NCBI GenBank assembly: GCA_046484775.1 | Contig: JAWOIG010000019.1 | Location: forward strand, 1 to 23,543 | DNA from: JAFGQE01 sp046484775 | GTDB taxonomy: Bacteria; Bacillota; Clostridia; DUPQ01 | DNA length: 23,543 nucleotides | Direction: 5' to 3' | Shown here: piece by piece, positions 15,133 through 22,382 of the stretch | Layout of the letters: each line of letters opens with the position of its first letter | Numbering within the stretch: position 1 is the first letter of the stretch | The notes under the pieces: generated by a model | Told to the model about the DNA's origin: nothing | Database searches by the model: none | Seen by the model: only the letters and a program-made list of their open reading frames with translations | Program-made: the position numbers and the translations under genes

Positions 15133-15780
15133 TTATTTACCCATTGTCTTCTGAACTTCATCAGCAAAGTTCTCTTCCCTTTTTTCAAGACCTTCGCCCA
15201 TCTCATATCTGGCGAATCTCCTGATCTTTATATTCTCGCCGATTCTGGCTATAAGCTCAGTTGTGAGTTCCTGGATTGTTTTATCGGGATCCTTGATATA
15301 TGACTGTTCCGTGAGACAAATCTGCTTGAAGAACTTATCAAGCCTTCCTTCGGTTATTTTGTCCACGATTTTCTCCGGTTTGCCTTCGTTCAGGGCCTGG
15401 GCCTTGAGAATTGCCTTTTCCTTCTCGATGACTTCAGCCGGAACATCCTCGCGGCTTACATATTCGGGTTTCATGGCTGCTATCTGCATTGCCACATCTT
15501 TCCCGAACTGCTGAAAATCCTCGTTCTTTGCAGCAAAGTCCGTTTCAATGTTGACTTCGAGCAAAACCCCTATCCTGCCGTTTCCGTGTATGTATGATGT
15601 AACGATTCCCTCGGCGGCTATCCTTCCGGATTTCTTGGCTGCCGTTGAAATTCCCTTTTCCCTCAATATATCTCCGGCCTTTTCAAGATCGCCCTTGGCT
15701 TCCACCAATGCTTTCTTGCAATCCATCATGCCGGCCCCTGTCTTATCCCTCAATGTTTTAACATCTGCGGCCTTTATCAT
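15133..15780 (-). CDS. tsf: Translation elongation factor Ts
   Basis: EF-Ts is the guanine nucleotide exchange factor for EF-Tu. The protein has 215 residues from the ATG at 15780, chosen because AAGGAGGAG lies six bases upstream; a longer reading to 15801 adds only seven unlikely residues. The N-terminal UBA-like domain shows LRDKTGAGMMDCKKALVEA, and the core begins with the EF-Tu contact region VNIETDFAAKNEDF. It is the shorter form, without much of the second core subdomain present in the E. coli protein of about 283 residues. It follows rpsB after 33 bases in the conserved rpsB-tsf pair. Confidence 0.96.
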   Translation of the reverse strand: MIKAADVKTLRDKTGAGMMDCKKALVEAKGDLEKAGDILREKGISTAAKKSGRIAAEGIVTSYIHGNGRIGVLLEVNIETDFAAKNEDFQQFGKDVAMQIAAMKPEYVSREDVPAEVIEKEKAILKAQALNEGKPEKIVDKITEGRLDKFFKQICLTEQSYIKDPDKTIQELTTELIARIGENIKIRRFARYEMGEGLEKREENFADEVQKTMGK

Positions 15781-15813
15781 TATAGGCTCCTCCTTTTGCA
15801 ATATGACAATATG

Positions 15814-16902
15814 TTATGCTTCCACGTCTTCTTCGGGTTCTTCCCCGGCTTCAACCGCTTCATCAACGGCTCCTGCTTCTGTTTCGGTTGCTTCCGCTTC
15901 GGCTGATTCCGCTTTGGCTGATTCCATTTCGGTTGATTCCGCTTCGGCTGATTCCGCTTCGGTTGATTCCGCTTCGGCTGATCCTGCTTCGGTTGATTCC
16001 GCTTCGGTTGATTCCGCTTCGGCTGATTCCGCTTCGGCTGATTCCACTTCGGTTGATTCCGCTTCGGCTGATTCCGCTTCGGCTGATTCTGCTTCGGCTG
16101 ATTCCGCTTCGGCTGATTCTGCTTCGGCTGATTCTGCTTCGGCTGATTCCGCTTCGGCTGATTCAGTTTCTTCATCGGCCGGCGCCGGTGCGGCGGGTGC
16201 TGTGCCCAAATTGAGCTGTTCGCCCTGATTGGCTTCGATTACGGCATTTGCGATAACCGATGCGATGAGCTTGACCGCCCTTATCGCGTCGTCATTCCCC
16301 GGAATGATGTAATCCACTTCATCAGGGTCGCAGTTCGTGTCCACTATTGCCACTATCGGGATATTCAGCTTCCTTGCCTCCAGTATGGCATTTCTTTCCT
16401 TCTTGGGATCGACTATGAACAATACATCGGGAACACCGTGCATGTCCTTGATTCCGCCAAGGTTCGTCTCAAGCTTCTTCATTTCCAGCCTGAGTTTGAT
16501 GACTTCCTTTTTGGGAAGCAGGTCGAATGTGCCGTCAGCTTCCATAGCGTAAAGTTCCTTGAGACGTGCAATCCTGAATTTGATCGTCTTGTAATTGGTA
16601 AGCATACCGCCCAGCCATCTTGACTTGACATAGTACATGCCGCATCTTTCGGCTTCTTCCTGCACCGAGTCCTGGGCTTGCTTCTTTGTGCCGACAAACA
16701 GAATTTCCCCGCCGTTCATAACCGCATCCCTTACAAAGGCATACGCTTCCTCAATCTTTTTAACGGTTTTCTGCAAGTCGATGATGTAGATTCCGTTCCT
16801 CTCGGTGAAGATGTATTCCGCCATCTTGGGGTTCCATCTTCTTGTCTGGTGACCGAAATGAACTCCAGCTTCCAATAGCTGCTTCATTGATACAACTGCC
16901 AT
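15814..16902 (-). CDS. rpsB: Ribosomal protein S2 with long repetitive acidic C-terminal tail
   Basis: S2 is a small-subunit protein needed for binding of S1-type proteins and for initiation. Residues 1-235 are an ordinary S2: MKQLLEAGVHFGHQTRRWNP, KSRWLGGMLTNYKTI, PDVLFIVDPKKE, then IPIVAIVDTNCDPDEVDYIIPGNDDA (in two runs here). The usual protein ends near residue 230-260. Here a linker (APAAPAPADEET) leads into 18 tandem ESAEA-type pentapeptides (247-336), then a further acidic end (EAGEEPEEDVEA), for a total of 362 residues. The tail is almost all Glu, Ala, Ser and Thr and should be disordered and strongly negative. The ATG has AGGAGG upstream. The gene leads an operon with tsf behind its own promoter. 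Confidence 0.96.
   Translation of the reverse strand: MAVVSMKQLLEAGVHFGHQTRRWNPKMAEYIFTERNGIYIIDLQKTVKKIEEAYAFVRDAVMNGGEILFVGTKKQAQDSVQEEAERCGMYYVKSRWLGGMLTNYKTIKFRIARLKELYAMEADGTFDLLPKKEVIKLRLEMKKLETNLGGIKDMHGVPDVLFIVDPKKERNAILEARKLNIPIVAIVDTNCDPDEVDYIIPGNDDAIRAVKLIASVIANAVIEANQGEQLNLGTAPAAPAPADEETESAEAESAEAESAEAESAEAESAEAESAEAESAEAESTEVESAEAESAEAESTEAESTEAGSAEAESTEAESAEAESTEMESAKAESAEAEATETEAGAVDEAVEAGEEPEEDVEA
15895..16164 (-). repeat. Tandem array of 18 x 15-bp units inside rpsB
   Basis: The coding-strand unit is GAATCAGCCGAAGCG with variants, encoding Glu-Ser-Ala-Glu-Ala. There are 18 units over 270 bases, all in frame. The first seven units (245 side) encode identical pentapeptides; later units carry substitutions to Thr, Val, Gly, Met and Lys (for example ESTEV, GSAEA, ESTEM, ESAKA). 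This gradient suggests recent expansion at one end. The period of 15 keeps other frames free of stops, so long open frames on both strands here are by-products. Confidence 0.95.
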
Positions 16903-16938
16903 TTTTTTCCTCCTGTTTTTTCCTCCACGGTTTTCATC

Positions 16939-16971
16939 TTTGAAAAAGACCCTTGGGCAACATTCTTCAAA
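16939..16971 (-). promoter_or_regulatory. Possible structured leader of rpsB
   Basis: In the roughly 92-base leader between the rpsB promoter and the start codon, TTTGAA and TTCAAA can pair, enclosing a small GCCC/GGGT element. S2 is known to control its own operon in other bacteria through its leader, so this hairpin is a candidate site. No known leader motif is recognised. Confidence 0.3.
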
Positions 16972-17000
16972 TCATTCCCGTGTGTGTATTCCGGTTTAAA

Positions 17001-17029
17001 ATTATATATGCACCGGCCGATTAAAGCAA
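17001..17029 (-). promoter_or_regulatory. Promoter of the rpsB-tsf operon
   Basis: On the minus strand TTGCTT (17024-17029), a 17-base spacer and a perfect TATAAT (17001-17006). Transcription should begin near 16994, about 92 bases before the rpsB start. Confidence 0.8.
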
Positions 17030-17066
17030 TAGCTGTTTTCATAACCAGCCGGTTTTGCCGGTTTTG

Positions 17067-17468
17067 TTATCCCTTGGGCATTTCCACATAAATGATTATG
17101 TCTACGAAATTGCCTTTTGTAATGAACTTGACAATATCATAACCCAGTTTTATCTCACCCTTGCCATCTGCAAAAGTTCCTTCGGTCCCCAGGCTTTCGA
17201 CATAGAATGCATACACATCCTCTGCATTTGCAATGACTTCATATGTAAACACAGTGTAGTCGCTCTTGATGTTGGGTACATTTCCAAGGCGTCCGGCGGG
17301 GAACATGGTCTTTGTCCTGAAAAGCGCACCGGAATATATCTCATACCTTTCCGGTAGTTTTTCCAAAGCCTTGGCTGGCGTAAGCTTACCGGTGCAGCCG
17401 GTCATGAACATCGTCATAACCATGGCCAGCAATATGGTAAAAACCATTATAGTCTTGTGTTTTTTCAT
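17067..17468 (-). CDS. Small predicted lipoprotein of unknown function
   Basis: The protein is 133 residues from the ATG at 17468, chosen because GAGGTGA lies five bases upstream and the signal peptide starts with MKKHK. The hydrophobic core runs to a lipobox FMTGC, with Cys25 as the lipid anchor. The mature part of about 108 residues alternates predicted beta strands (YEIYSGALF, YTVFTYEVIANAEDVYAFYVES, FVDIIIYVEMP) and could form one small alpha/beta domain. I recognise no family. It has its own promoter and is not obviously linked in function to rpsB, which it precedes on the same strand by about 160 bases. Confidence 0.75.
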   Translation of the reverse strand: MKKHKTIMVFTILLAMVMTMFMTGCTGKLTPAKALEKLPERYEIYSGALFRTKTMFPAGRLGNVPNIKSDYTVFTYEVIANAEDVYAFYVESLGTEGTFADGKGEIKLGYDIVKFITKGNFVDIIIYVEMPKG

Positions 17469-17556
17469 CAATCTCACCTCAAAATAGTTTTTCAATCGGA
17501 CATGTGCGCCCCACTGATTTATAAAAGCGATGTCACAACCGCCAATATTCTAAAAC

Positions 17557-17585
17557 AGTATAACAAAAAAAAAAGTCTCAGGCAA
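17557..17585 (-). promoter_or_regulatory. Promoter of the small lipoprotein gene
   Basis: On the minus strand TTGCCT (17580-17585), a 17-base spacer that includes ten consecutive T, and TATACT (17557-17562) preceded by TG at the extended -10 position. The leader would be about 82 bases. Confidence 0.7.
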
Positions 17586-17722
17586 CTTTTTTCTTCCCTG
17601 ATCCAAGATTTTTTTCTTTCGAAATTCAGAGTTTTCAGTATTTTTTTTGCTTTTGCAAACCCTGGACCTGTCTCTCCCCGGTCGTTTCTGTGCTGCTATG
17701 AGCAGAACGTCTAAATTGCCCC

Positions 17723-17751
17723 TTGCCTATTGAAATCTTTTCTGTTAAAAT
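17723..17751 (+). promoter_or_regulatory. Promoter of rpmB
   Basis: TTGCCT (17723-17728), a 17-base spacer and TAAAAT (17746-17751) with TG at the extended -10 position. Transcription would start near 17758, about 56 bases before the ATG. Confidence 0.68.
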
Positions 17752-17813
17752 GTCATGGCGTAACAAGACGCATTTTTATGAAATTATACCGGCCGGCAAA
17801 GGAGGTGCTATAA

Positions 17814-17999
17814 ATGGCAAAATGTGAAATATGCAGCAAGGCTACGGTGTTCGGGCATAATGTCAGCCACTCGCTCAGGAGGACTAACCGCAGCTGGAAA
17901 CCCAATATAAGAAAAGTCAAGATCAATGACAACGGCACCATCAGAAGGGCAAGTATCTGCACAGGTTGTCTTCGCTCCAACAAAGTGGAAAGAGCCTGA
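17814..17999 (+). CDS. rpmB: Ribosomal protein L28
   Basis: L28 is a small protein of the large subunit. The protein has 61 residues, the normal length in Bacillota. Family features are clear: GHNVSHSLRRTNRSWKPN and KVKINDNGTIRRASICTGC. Two CxxC pairs (CEIC near the start, CTGC near residue 50) form a probable zinc ribbon, the zinc-bound form of L28. The start is set by AGGAGGTG at 17800-17807. It is a single-gene unit, with its own promoter and a strong terminator, and is the only plus-strand gene between 3648 and the window end. Confidence 0.97.
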   Translation: MAKCEICSKATVFGHNVSHSLRRTNRSWKPNIRKVKINDNGTIRRASICTGCLRSNKVERA

Positions 18000-18014
18000 T
18001 CCTTCAAAAGTTTG

Positions 18015-18048
18015 AAAAAGACGCATTCATCAATGTGTCTTTTTTTTT
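18015..18048 (+). terminator. Strong, probably bidirectional terminator between rpmB and nth
   Basis: AAAAAGACGCATT, loop CATC, AATGTGTCTTTTT with nine T in the tail. The stem has 13 pairs with one G-U. Read from the other strand it still ends in five T, so it can also stop transcripts coming from nth. Confidence 0.88.
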
Positions 18049-18110
18049 ACCTGATTTTTAATGATGACATCAGAATCCGGCGGGCCATTTTTCAAATTAC
18101 CCGGTATAAC

Positions 18111-18135
18111 TTTAGAATCTTTAGAGATTTCTAAA
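18111..18135 (-). other. A+T-rich hairpin at the nth stop codon
   Basis: The minus strand pairs TTTAGA-A-ATCT with AGAT-TCTAAA around a CTAA loop (ten pairs, one bulged A). It includes the last codons and stop of nth. There is no T run, so it is not a terminator; it may protect the mRNA 3' end or be chance. Confidence 0.3.
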
Positions 18136-18750
18136 ATAGCTGCAGTGGATACCAACCGGGCATTCCCCGCACCGGGGCTTCCTTGCATTGCAGACCGCGC
18201 GGCCGTGTGCAACCATCCAATGAGAGAACACCGTCCACTTTGCAACGGGTATTGATGCCATCAGATCTTTCTCGACCTTCTCCGGGTCTGTTTCCGTTGT
18301 AAAACCCATGCGCCTTGCCAATCGTCCGGCATGGGTGTCCACTACTATGCCCGGGACATTGAAGACTTCACCCAGGACTAAATTCGCGGTCTTTCTGCCT
18401 ACCCCCGGAAGCCTGAGCAACTCCTCCATCGTTCCCGGGACCTCGCCGTTGAATTCTTCAATGATCATTTTACAGCAGGCCTTTATGTTCCTGGCCTTGT
18501 TGTGAAAAAATCCGGTCGATTTAATCAATTCCTCGAGCTCTTCAACATCCGCATCCATGAAATCACGTGCTGTTACATAACGGGAAAACAATCCTGGGGT
18601 CACTTTATTGACACGTTCGTCAGTGCACTGCGCCGACAGCTGGGTTGCAATAAGCAAATGAAGGGGCGACATGTACTCCAGTGTACATACCGCCCTTCCG
18701 TATTCATCCTCAAGTAAACCGATAATTGCTTCGGCTCTTTTCTTATCCAT
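18121..18750 (-). CDS. nth: Endonuclease III (DNA glycosylase/AP lyase)
   Basis: Nth removes oxidised pyrimidines and cuts the abasic site in base excision repair. The protein has 209 residues from the ATG at 18750. The helix-hairpin-helix is LPGVGRKTA, with catalytic Lys120, and Asp138 lies in VVDTHAGRLA, the same numbers as in the E. coli enzyme. A C-terminal [4Fe-4S] loop is complete: Cys187, Cys194, Cys197 and Cys203 (C-x6-C-x2-C-x5-C). The ATG overlaps the stop of the HtrA gene (TGATG), so it is translationally coupled to it; a TTG one codon upstream is less likely. Confidence 0.97.
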   Translation of the reverse strand: MDKKRAEAIIGLLEDEYGRAVCTLEYMSPLHLLIATQLSAQCTDERVNKVTPGLFSRYVTARDFMDADVEELEELIKSTGFFHNKARNIKACCKMIIEEFNGEVPGTMEELLRLPGVGRKTANLVLGEVFNVPGIVVDTHAGRLARRMGFTTETDPEKVEKDLMASIPVAKWTVFSHWMVAHGRAVCNARKPRCGECPVGIHCSYFRNL

Positions 18751-20021
18751 CAATAATTTGCTTCTCCCAGTGTCAGCGGAATTTCAAGGTATTCGCCTTC
18801 TCCTTCTGTTTCGCCGGTCTGTCTGTAAACGGTTATGTCTATGACATCGCCGGGGCTGTACTTATTTTTCTCTGCAAGAAGCTCATCGAAAGTCCTCACC
18901 CTGACTCCGTTGATTTCGGTTATTATGTCGTTTACCAAAAGCCCTGCGGTTTCCGCCGGGGTAAGTCCGCCGACCTGGGTTACAAGAATCCCTTCGGGCA
19001 GACCAAGCTCTGCGGCTGCCGCCGAATCATATTCGGACGAAACAGCTATACCGATATTGGGTCTCCCCCTGCTGACAAAACCCTGTGCCTTCAGTTCCGC
19101 GACTATCTCCATCGCATTATTCACCGGTATTGCAAAACCAAGGCCTTCATAACCAGTGCTTACGATTTTTAGTGTATTGATGCCTATCAGCCTGCCCGTG
19201 GAATCGACCAGGGCTCCGCCGCTGTTTCCGGGGTTGATGGCTGCGTCGGTCTGTATAAGGTTGAGTTTTTCATCGTCCGGCTGCCCCGAATCCTGGTCGT
19301 ATACTTCCCTGTTGAGACCGCTGATTATTCCGGATGTTACCGAACCCATGTACATCATGCCGCCGGGATTGCCCACCGCCACAGCAAGATCACCTACGCT
19401 AAGTTTATCGGAATCCCCGATTTCAATTGCAGTAAGCCCTTCTGCCTTTATCTTGAGCAAGGCAAGGTCGGTTACCTCATCCCTTCCCACCACTTCGGCT
19501 TCGAAGGGTTCGTCGGTCCGTCCGCTGATATAGACCTTGATGGTCGCCGACTCATATTTCACATTTGAATTAGCCTGGAGGGCCTCTTCAATGACATGGT
19601 TGTTGGTAAGGATATAGCCATCCTCGGAAATTATGATTCCGGAACCCTCGCCCACGCCTTCCCTTTGTGAATTGAAGAAGTAATAAGTATATGGATAAGT
19701 TATCCTGATACTTACTATCGAAGGAATCACCTTTTCGGCTATTGCGGCCACCGGGGACCCGGTTGTGCTGTCCACGACCTCTACTCTCTTGATGACTTCC
19801 TTCACTATTTCTTCCGTCTGCACCCCGGAGCCGGAGTCGTAGTTCCCCATTATTATCGACCTTACGTCGACATCGTTGACCGCAAGGAAATACCCCACGC
19901 CCGCTATGCCGGCCGAAACCCCTAGGGCCAGGCTCAGGAATGCCACAAGTATTATCAGAAGGATCCTTCCCCTTTTTGTATTTGCGGGGGAACTGTAATT
20001 CGAATTATTGTCTTCGTACAT
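18750..20021 (-). CDS. Membrane-anchored HtrA/DegP-type serine protease
   Basis: The protein has 423 residues. A short cytoplasmic N-terminus is followed by one membrane helix (about residues 18-47), which leaves the protease outside the cell. The trypsin-like domain has the full triad: His142 (ILTNNHVIEEA), Asp185 (VTDLALLKI) and Ser267 (INPGNSGGALVD). One PDZ domain follows at about 318-412 (LTPAETAGLLVNDIITEING). It should degrade or refold damaged exported proteins. The ATG at 20021 has AAAGGTGA upstream. It lies 125 bases after the sensor kinase in the same direction, which suggests that the two-component pair controls it; the Bacillus CssRS-htrA case is a known parallel. The paralogue (htrA, htrB or degQ) cannot be told. 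Confidence 0.95.
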   Translation of the reverse strand: MYEDNNSNYSSPANTKRGRILLIILVAFLSLALGVSAGIAGVGYFLAVNDVDVRSIIMGNYDSGSGVQTEEIVKEVIKRVEVVDSTTGSPVAAIAEKVIPSIVSIRITYPYTYYFFNSQREGVGEGSGIIISEDGYILTNNHVIEEALQANSNVKYESATIKVYISGRTDEPFEAEVVGRDEVTDLALLKIKAEGLTAIEIGDSDKLSVGDLAVAVGNPGGMMYMGSVTSGIISGLNREVYDQDSGQPDDEKLNLIQTDAAINPGNSGGALVDSTGRLIGINTLKIVSTGYEGLGFAIPVNNAMEIVAELKAQGFVSRGRPNIGIAVSSEYDSAAAAELGLPEGILVTQVGGLTPAETAGLLVNDIITEINGVRVRTFDELLAEKNKYSPGDVIDITVYRQTGETEGEGEYLEIPLTLGEANY

Positions 20022-20146
20022 TATATTTCACCTTTTCTTTGAATTCATGTATTTATTTTACCCTCCACATATAAATAATATGTAAATACTTTGTTAATTA
20101 TTTAAATTTGTTATTCCCCTTTCCGCGAATGTACGGCGAAAAAGGG
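20022..20146 (-). other. A+T-rich gap upstream of the HtrA gene, possible promoter
   Basis: The half nearest the HtrA gene (about 20041-20111) is very A+T-rich and holds several imperfect -10 and -35 matches, such as TTAACA, 17 bases, TTATAT. None is good enough to call. No terminator for the kinase gene is seen. Confidence 0.3.
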
Positions 20147-21658
20147 TCATACGCCTTGCTGAAGCGTGAACGTAAATTCGGTCCACTCCCCTTCGATGCT
20201 GTCGGCATGTATGCTTTCGCCATGGGCAGCCAGTATGTTCTTCACTATCGCCAGACCAAGCCCGGAGCCGCCCTTGTTCAGCCCCCTTGACGAGTCCGCC
20301 TTGTAGAACCTGTCCCATATCATGTCCATCTTGTCGGGGGCTATTCCGCAGCCTTCATCCCTTATACCGACAGTTATCCTTGTCTTCACCGCCTTGGTGG
20401 AAATATATATGCCTTTGCCGCCCGGTGTGAATTTCACTGCATTTCCCAGAAGATTGACCACAACTCTTTCGATATCATCCCTGTTCGCATGCACCATCGT
20501 GCGGTCATCCTCGAAATCAACGGAAAGCCGGACTCCCTTGGCGGTGATCTCCTGTTCCATGGATATGACGACTTCACGTATCATCTCGTTGAGGTCGAAA
20601 GTTACCTTTACCGGAGGCTTTCCGTCATCGGCAAGCCTTGCAAGTATCATTAGGTCGCTTATCAGCCTGTTGAGTCTGCCCGTTTCCGATTTTACTATCC
20701 CGAGATAATGGGCGTGCCTCTCCTGAGGTATGGTCCCGTCAAGCATTCCCTCCACAAAACCGTTGACCGAAGTTATCGGCGTCCTCAGTTCGTGAGAGAC
20801 GTCGGAAATGAAAGCCTGCCTTGATTGCTCAAGGTTTTCCATTTGGTCAAGCATCTTGTTGAAGGTCCTTCCCAGCTCGCCTATCTCATCCCTGCGATTC
20901 CCAATGCCGGCCCTCGCCTTGAAATTTCCCTTTGCAACCTCCCTGGCCGTATCCATCATTCCCTTCAAGGGACGGCTGAAGTCCCTCGCCGGGATGGTTG
21001 CAAGAAATGCGGCTGCGCACAATGATATTACCCATGGTATGAAATAAGCCAGCAAAAGATCCCGCCTTGCCACCACAAGCTCCTCCCTCGGGGTGTGTAT
21101 GTATATTCCTATCTTCGAGTCCTCGCTCAGATAGTCGTTGCCGCGCAGCTTGTAAGTCTTTATATATGTAAGCCCCGGAGGGGTGCTGCCTCCTTCGTAA
21201 ATATCGGAAAAAACATCTGTTGCCACAAAGTCGGTTTGGTTTGTCTTGAAATAAGGCGTATAGTATTTCCCGTCGTATATGTACCGCTCCGTCCTGTTAT
21301 AGAAGTCCCTGACGAAAAACTTTTCATCATATTCCGTTTCCTCCGAAAGTGCGATGATCCTTCCGTCTTCGTTGACGACCCATATTATTGAATTCGAGTT
21401 CTCGCCGTGCAGCCTGATTACCTCCGCCAGGTCATTCCTGGCCTCAAGCTCTATGTATGTTCCCGGGACCGAAGTCAGGTCATACGGCGCATTGACGATG
21501 TCAAGGTAAATCTCCCCCGCTATTATATCGAGATATTCCATTTTCCTGTTGTATGTGAATTCATCCAGCTCAATGTAAAAGAAACCCGCCATAATTGCAA
21601 ATGACAGGAGAAGGATGCCTGTGAGTATCAGAAACATTTTCCAAAATACCGATTTCAT
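20147..21658 (-). CDS. Sensor histidine kinase with extracellular domain and HAMP
   Basis: The protein has 503 residues. Membrane helix 1 is at about 7-28, an extracellular sensing part at about 30-200 (PDC/Cache-like by size only), and membrane helix 2 at about 201-222. HAMP follows at about 223-276, then the dimerisation box with phospho-acceptor His289 (FISDVSHELRTPITSVNGF). The ATPase domain has the N box (VVNLLGNAVKFTP, Asn402/Asn406), G1 DEGCGIAPDK and G2 GGSGLGLAIVKN. Glu and Arg directly follow His289 as expected for kinase/phosphatase activity. The ATG overlaps the response regulator stop (ATGA). The stimulus is unknown; the HtrA gene next door suggests envelope stress. Confidence 0.95.
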   Translation of the reverse strand: MKSVFWKMFLILTGILLLSFAIMAGFFYIELDEFTYNRKMEYLDIIAGEIYLDIVNAPYDLTSVPGTYIELEARNDLAEVIRLHGENSNSIIWVVNEDGRIIALSEETEYDEKFFVRDFYNRTERYIYDGKYYTPYFKTNQTDFVATDVFSDIYEGGSTPPGLTYIKTYKLRGNDYLSEDSKIGIYIHTPREELVVARRDLLLAYFIPWVISLCAAAFLATIPARDFSRPLKGMMDTAREVAKGNFKARAGIGNRRDEIGELGRTFNKMLDQMENLEQSRQAFISDVSHELRTPITSVNGFVEGMLDGTIPQERHAHYLGIVKSETGRLNRLISDLMILARLADDGKPPVKVTFDLNEMIREVVISMEQEITAKGVRLSVDFEDDRTMVHANRDDIERVVVNLLGNAVKFTPGGKGIYISTKAVKTRITVGIRDEGCGIAPDKMDMIWDRFYKADSSRGLNKGGSGLGLAIVKNILAAHGESIHADSIEGEWTEFTFTLQQGV

Positions 21659-22344
21659 TCCCTGACCTCGAATTTATATCCGATTCCCCATATGGTCTTG
21701 AGCTCCCAGCGGGGATTTCCGATGTCGATCTTTTCCCTGAGCCTCTTTATATGTACGTCCACCGTCCTTGAATCGCCATAGAAATCGTAACCCCATATAT
21801 TGTGCAGGAGGTTCTCCCTTGTAAAGACGGTATTCGGATTCGATACGAACTGGTATAGCAGAAGGAATTCCTTCGGGGGCATCTCGACTGCCTCCCCCTT
21901 GATCCTGACCGTATAATTGTCCTTGTTGACCACCAGGTCCGGCAGAACGATCTCATTGGGAATCTCACGCGCCCCCTTGCTTCTCCTCAGGACCGCCTTT
22001 ACACGGGCGACAAGCTCCTTTGCATCAAAGGGCTTCACAATGTAATCATCGGCGCCCAGCTCCAGTCCCAGGACCTTGTCGAAGGTCTCGCCTTTTGCCG
22101 AAAGCATCATAATGGGCGTCGAATGCTTTTTCTTGATTGTCCTGCATACTTCCCAGCCATCGATGCCGGGCATCATAATATCCAGAATTATAAGGTCCGG
22201 CTTCCATTCAGCAAACTTATCAAGTCCGTCCCTTCCGTTGAAGGATGTCCTGACATCATAACCTTCCTTCAAAAGATAGAGGCTAACCAGCTCGCAGATA
22301 TTTTCATCGTCATCGATGATCAGAACCTTTTCCTTGCTGTCCAT
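21655..22344 (-). CDS. OmpR/PhoB-family response regulator
   Basis: The protein has 229 residues from the ATG at 22344; GGGAGGG lies five bases upstream, while a GTG at 22350 would be too close to that site. The receiver domain has the acidic pocket DDD (11-13), phospho-acceptor Asp55 (LIILDIMMPG), the Ser in MMLSAK, and Lys in VKPF. The C-terminal winged helix ends with the typical DSRTVDVHIKRLREKI and TIWGIGYKF segments. It is partner of the adjoining kinase. Target promoters cannot be read from this window. Confidence 0.96.
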   Translation of the reverse strand: MDSKEKVLIIDDDENICELVSLYLLKEGYDVRTSFNGRDGLDKFAEWKPDLIILDIMMPGIDGWEVCRTIKKKHSTPIMMLSAKGETFDKVLGLELGADDYIVKPFDAKELVARVKAVLRRSKGAREIPNEIVLPDLVVNKDNYTVRIKGEAVEMPPKEFLLLYQFVSNPNTVFTRENLLHNIWGYDFYGDSRTVDVHIKRLREKIDIGNPRWELKTIWGIGYKFEVRE

Positions 22345-22382
22345 ATTCACCCTCCCAAAAGGTGCAGCCTTGCAAAATAGCG

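Larger units (their letters stand above)
17469..17813. other. Divergent intergenic region between the small lipoprotein gene and rpmB
   Basis: This 345-base gap holds two divergent promoters: one for the lipoprotein (17557-17585, minus) and one for rpmB (17723-17751, plus). Between them lies a very T-rich stretch on the plus strand (about 17586-17660) with no open frame or hairpin that I can support. The rpmB leader is about 56 bases and contains a ribosome binding site AGGAGGTG. Confidence 0.7.

Noticed and set aside
15895..16164. CRISPR-like repeats
   Set aside because: The units are 15 bp, directly adjacent with no spacers, and encode an in-frame protein tail.
15548..16228. Long plus-strand and alternate-frame open frames rich in SADSA or NQPKR repeats
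   Set aside because: They are by-products of the 15-bp array in rpsB, whose period keeps other frames free of stops. They lack ribosome binding sites, and rpsB itself is certain.
4434..16902. Unusual clustering of polC with isoprenoid and translation genes
   Set aside because: This gene order is a known ancestral arrangement in Bacillota and needs no special explanation.
17041..17066. Terminator after the small lipoprotein gene
   Set aside because: A seven-pair AACCGGC/GCTGGTT stem exists, but it is not followed by a T tract in the direction of the gene.
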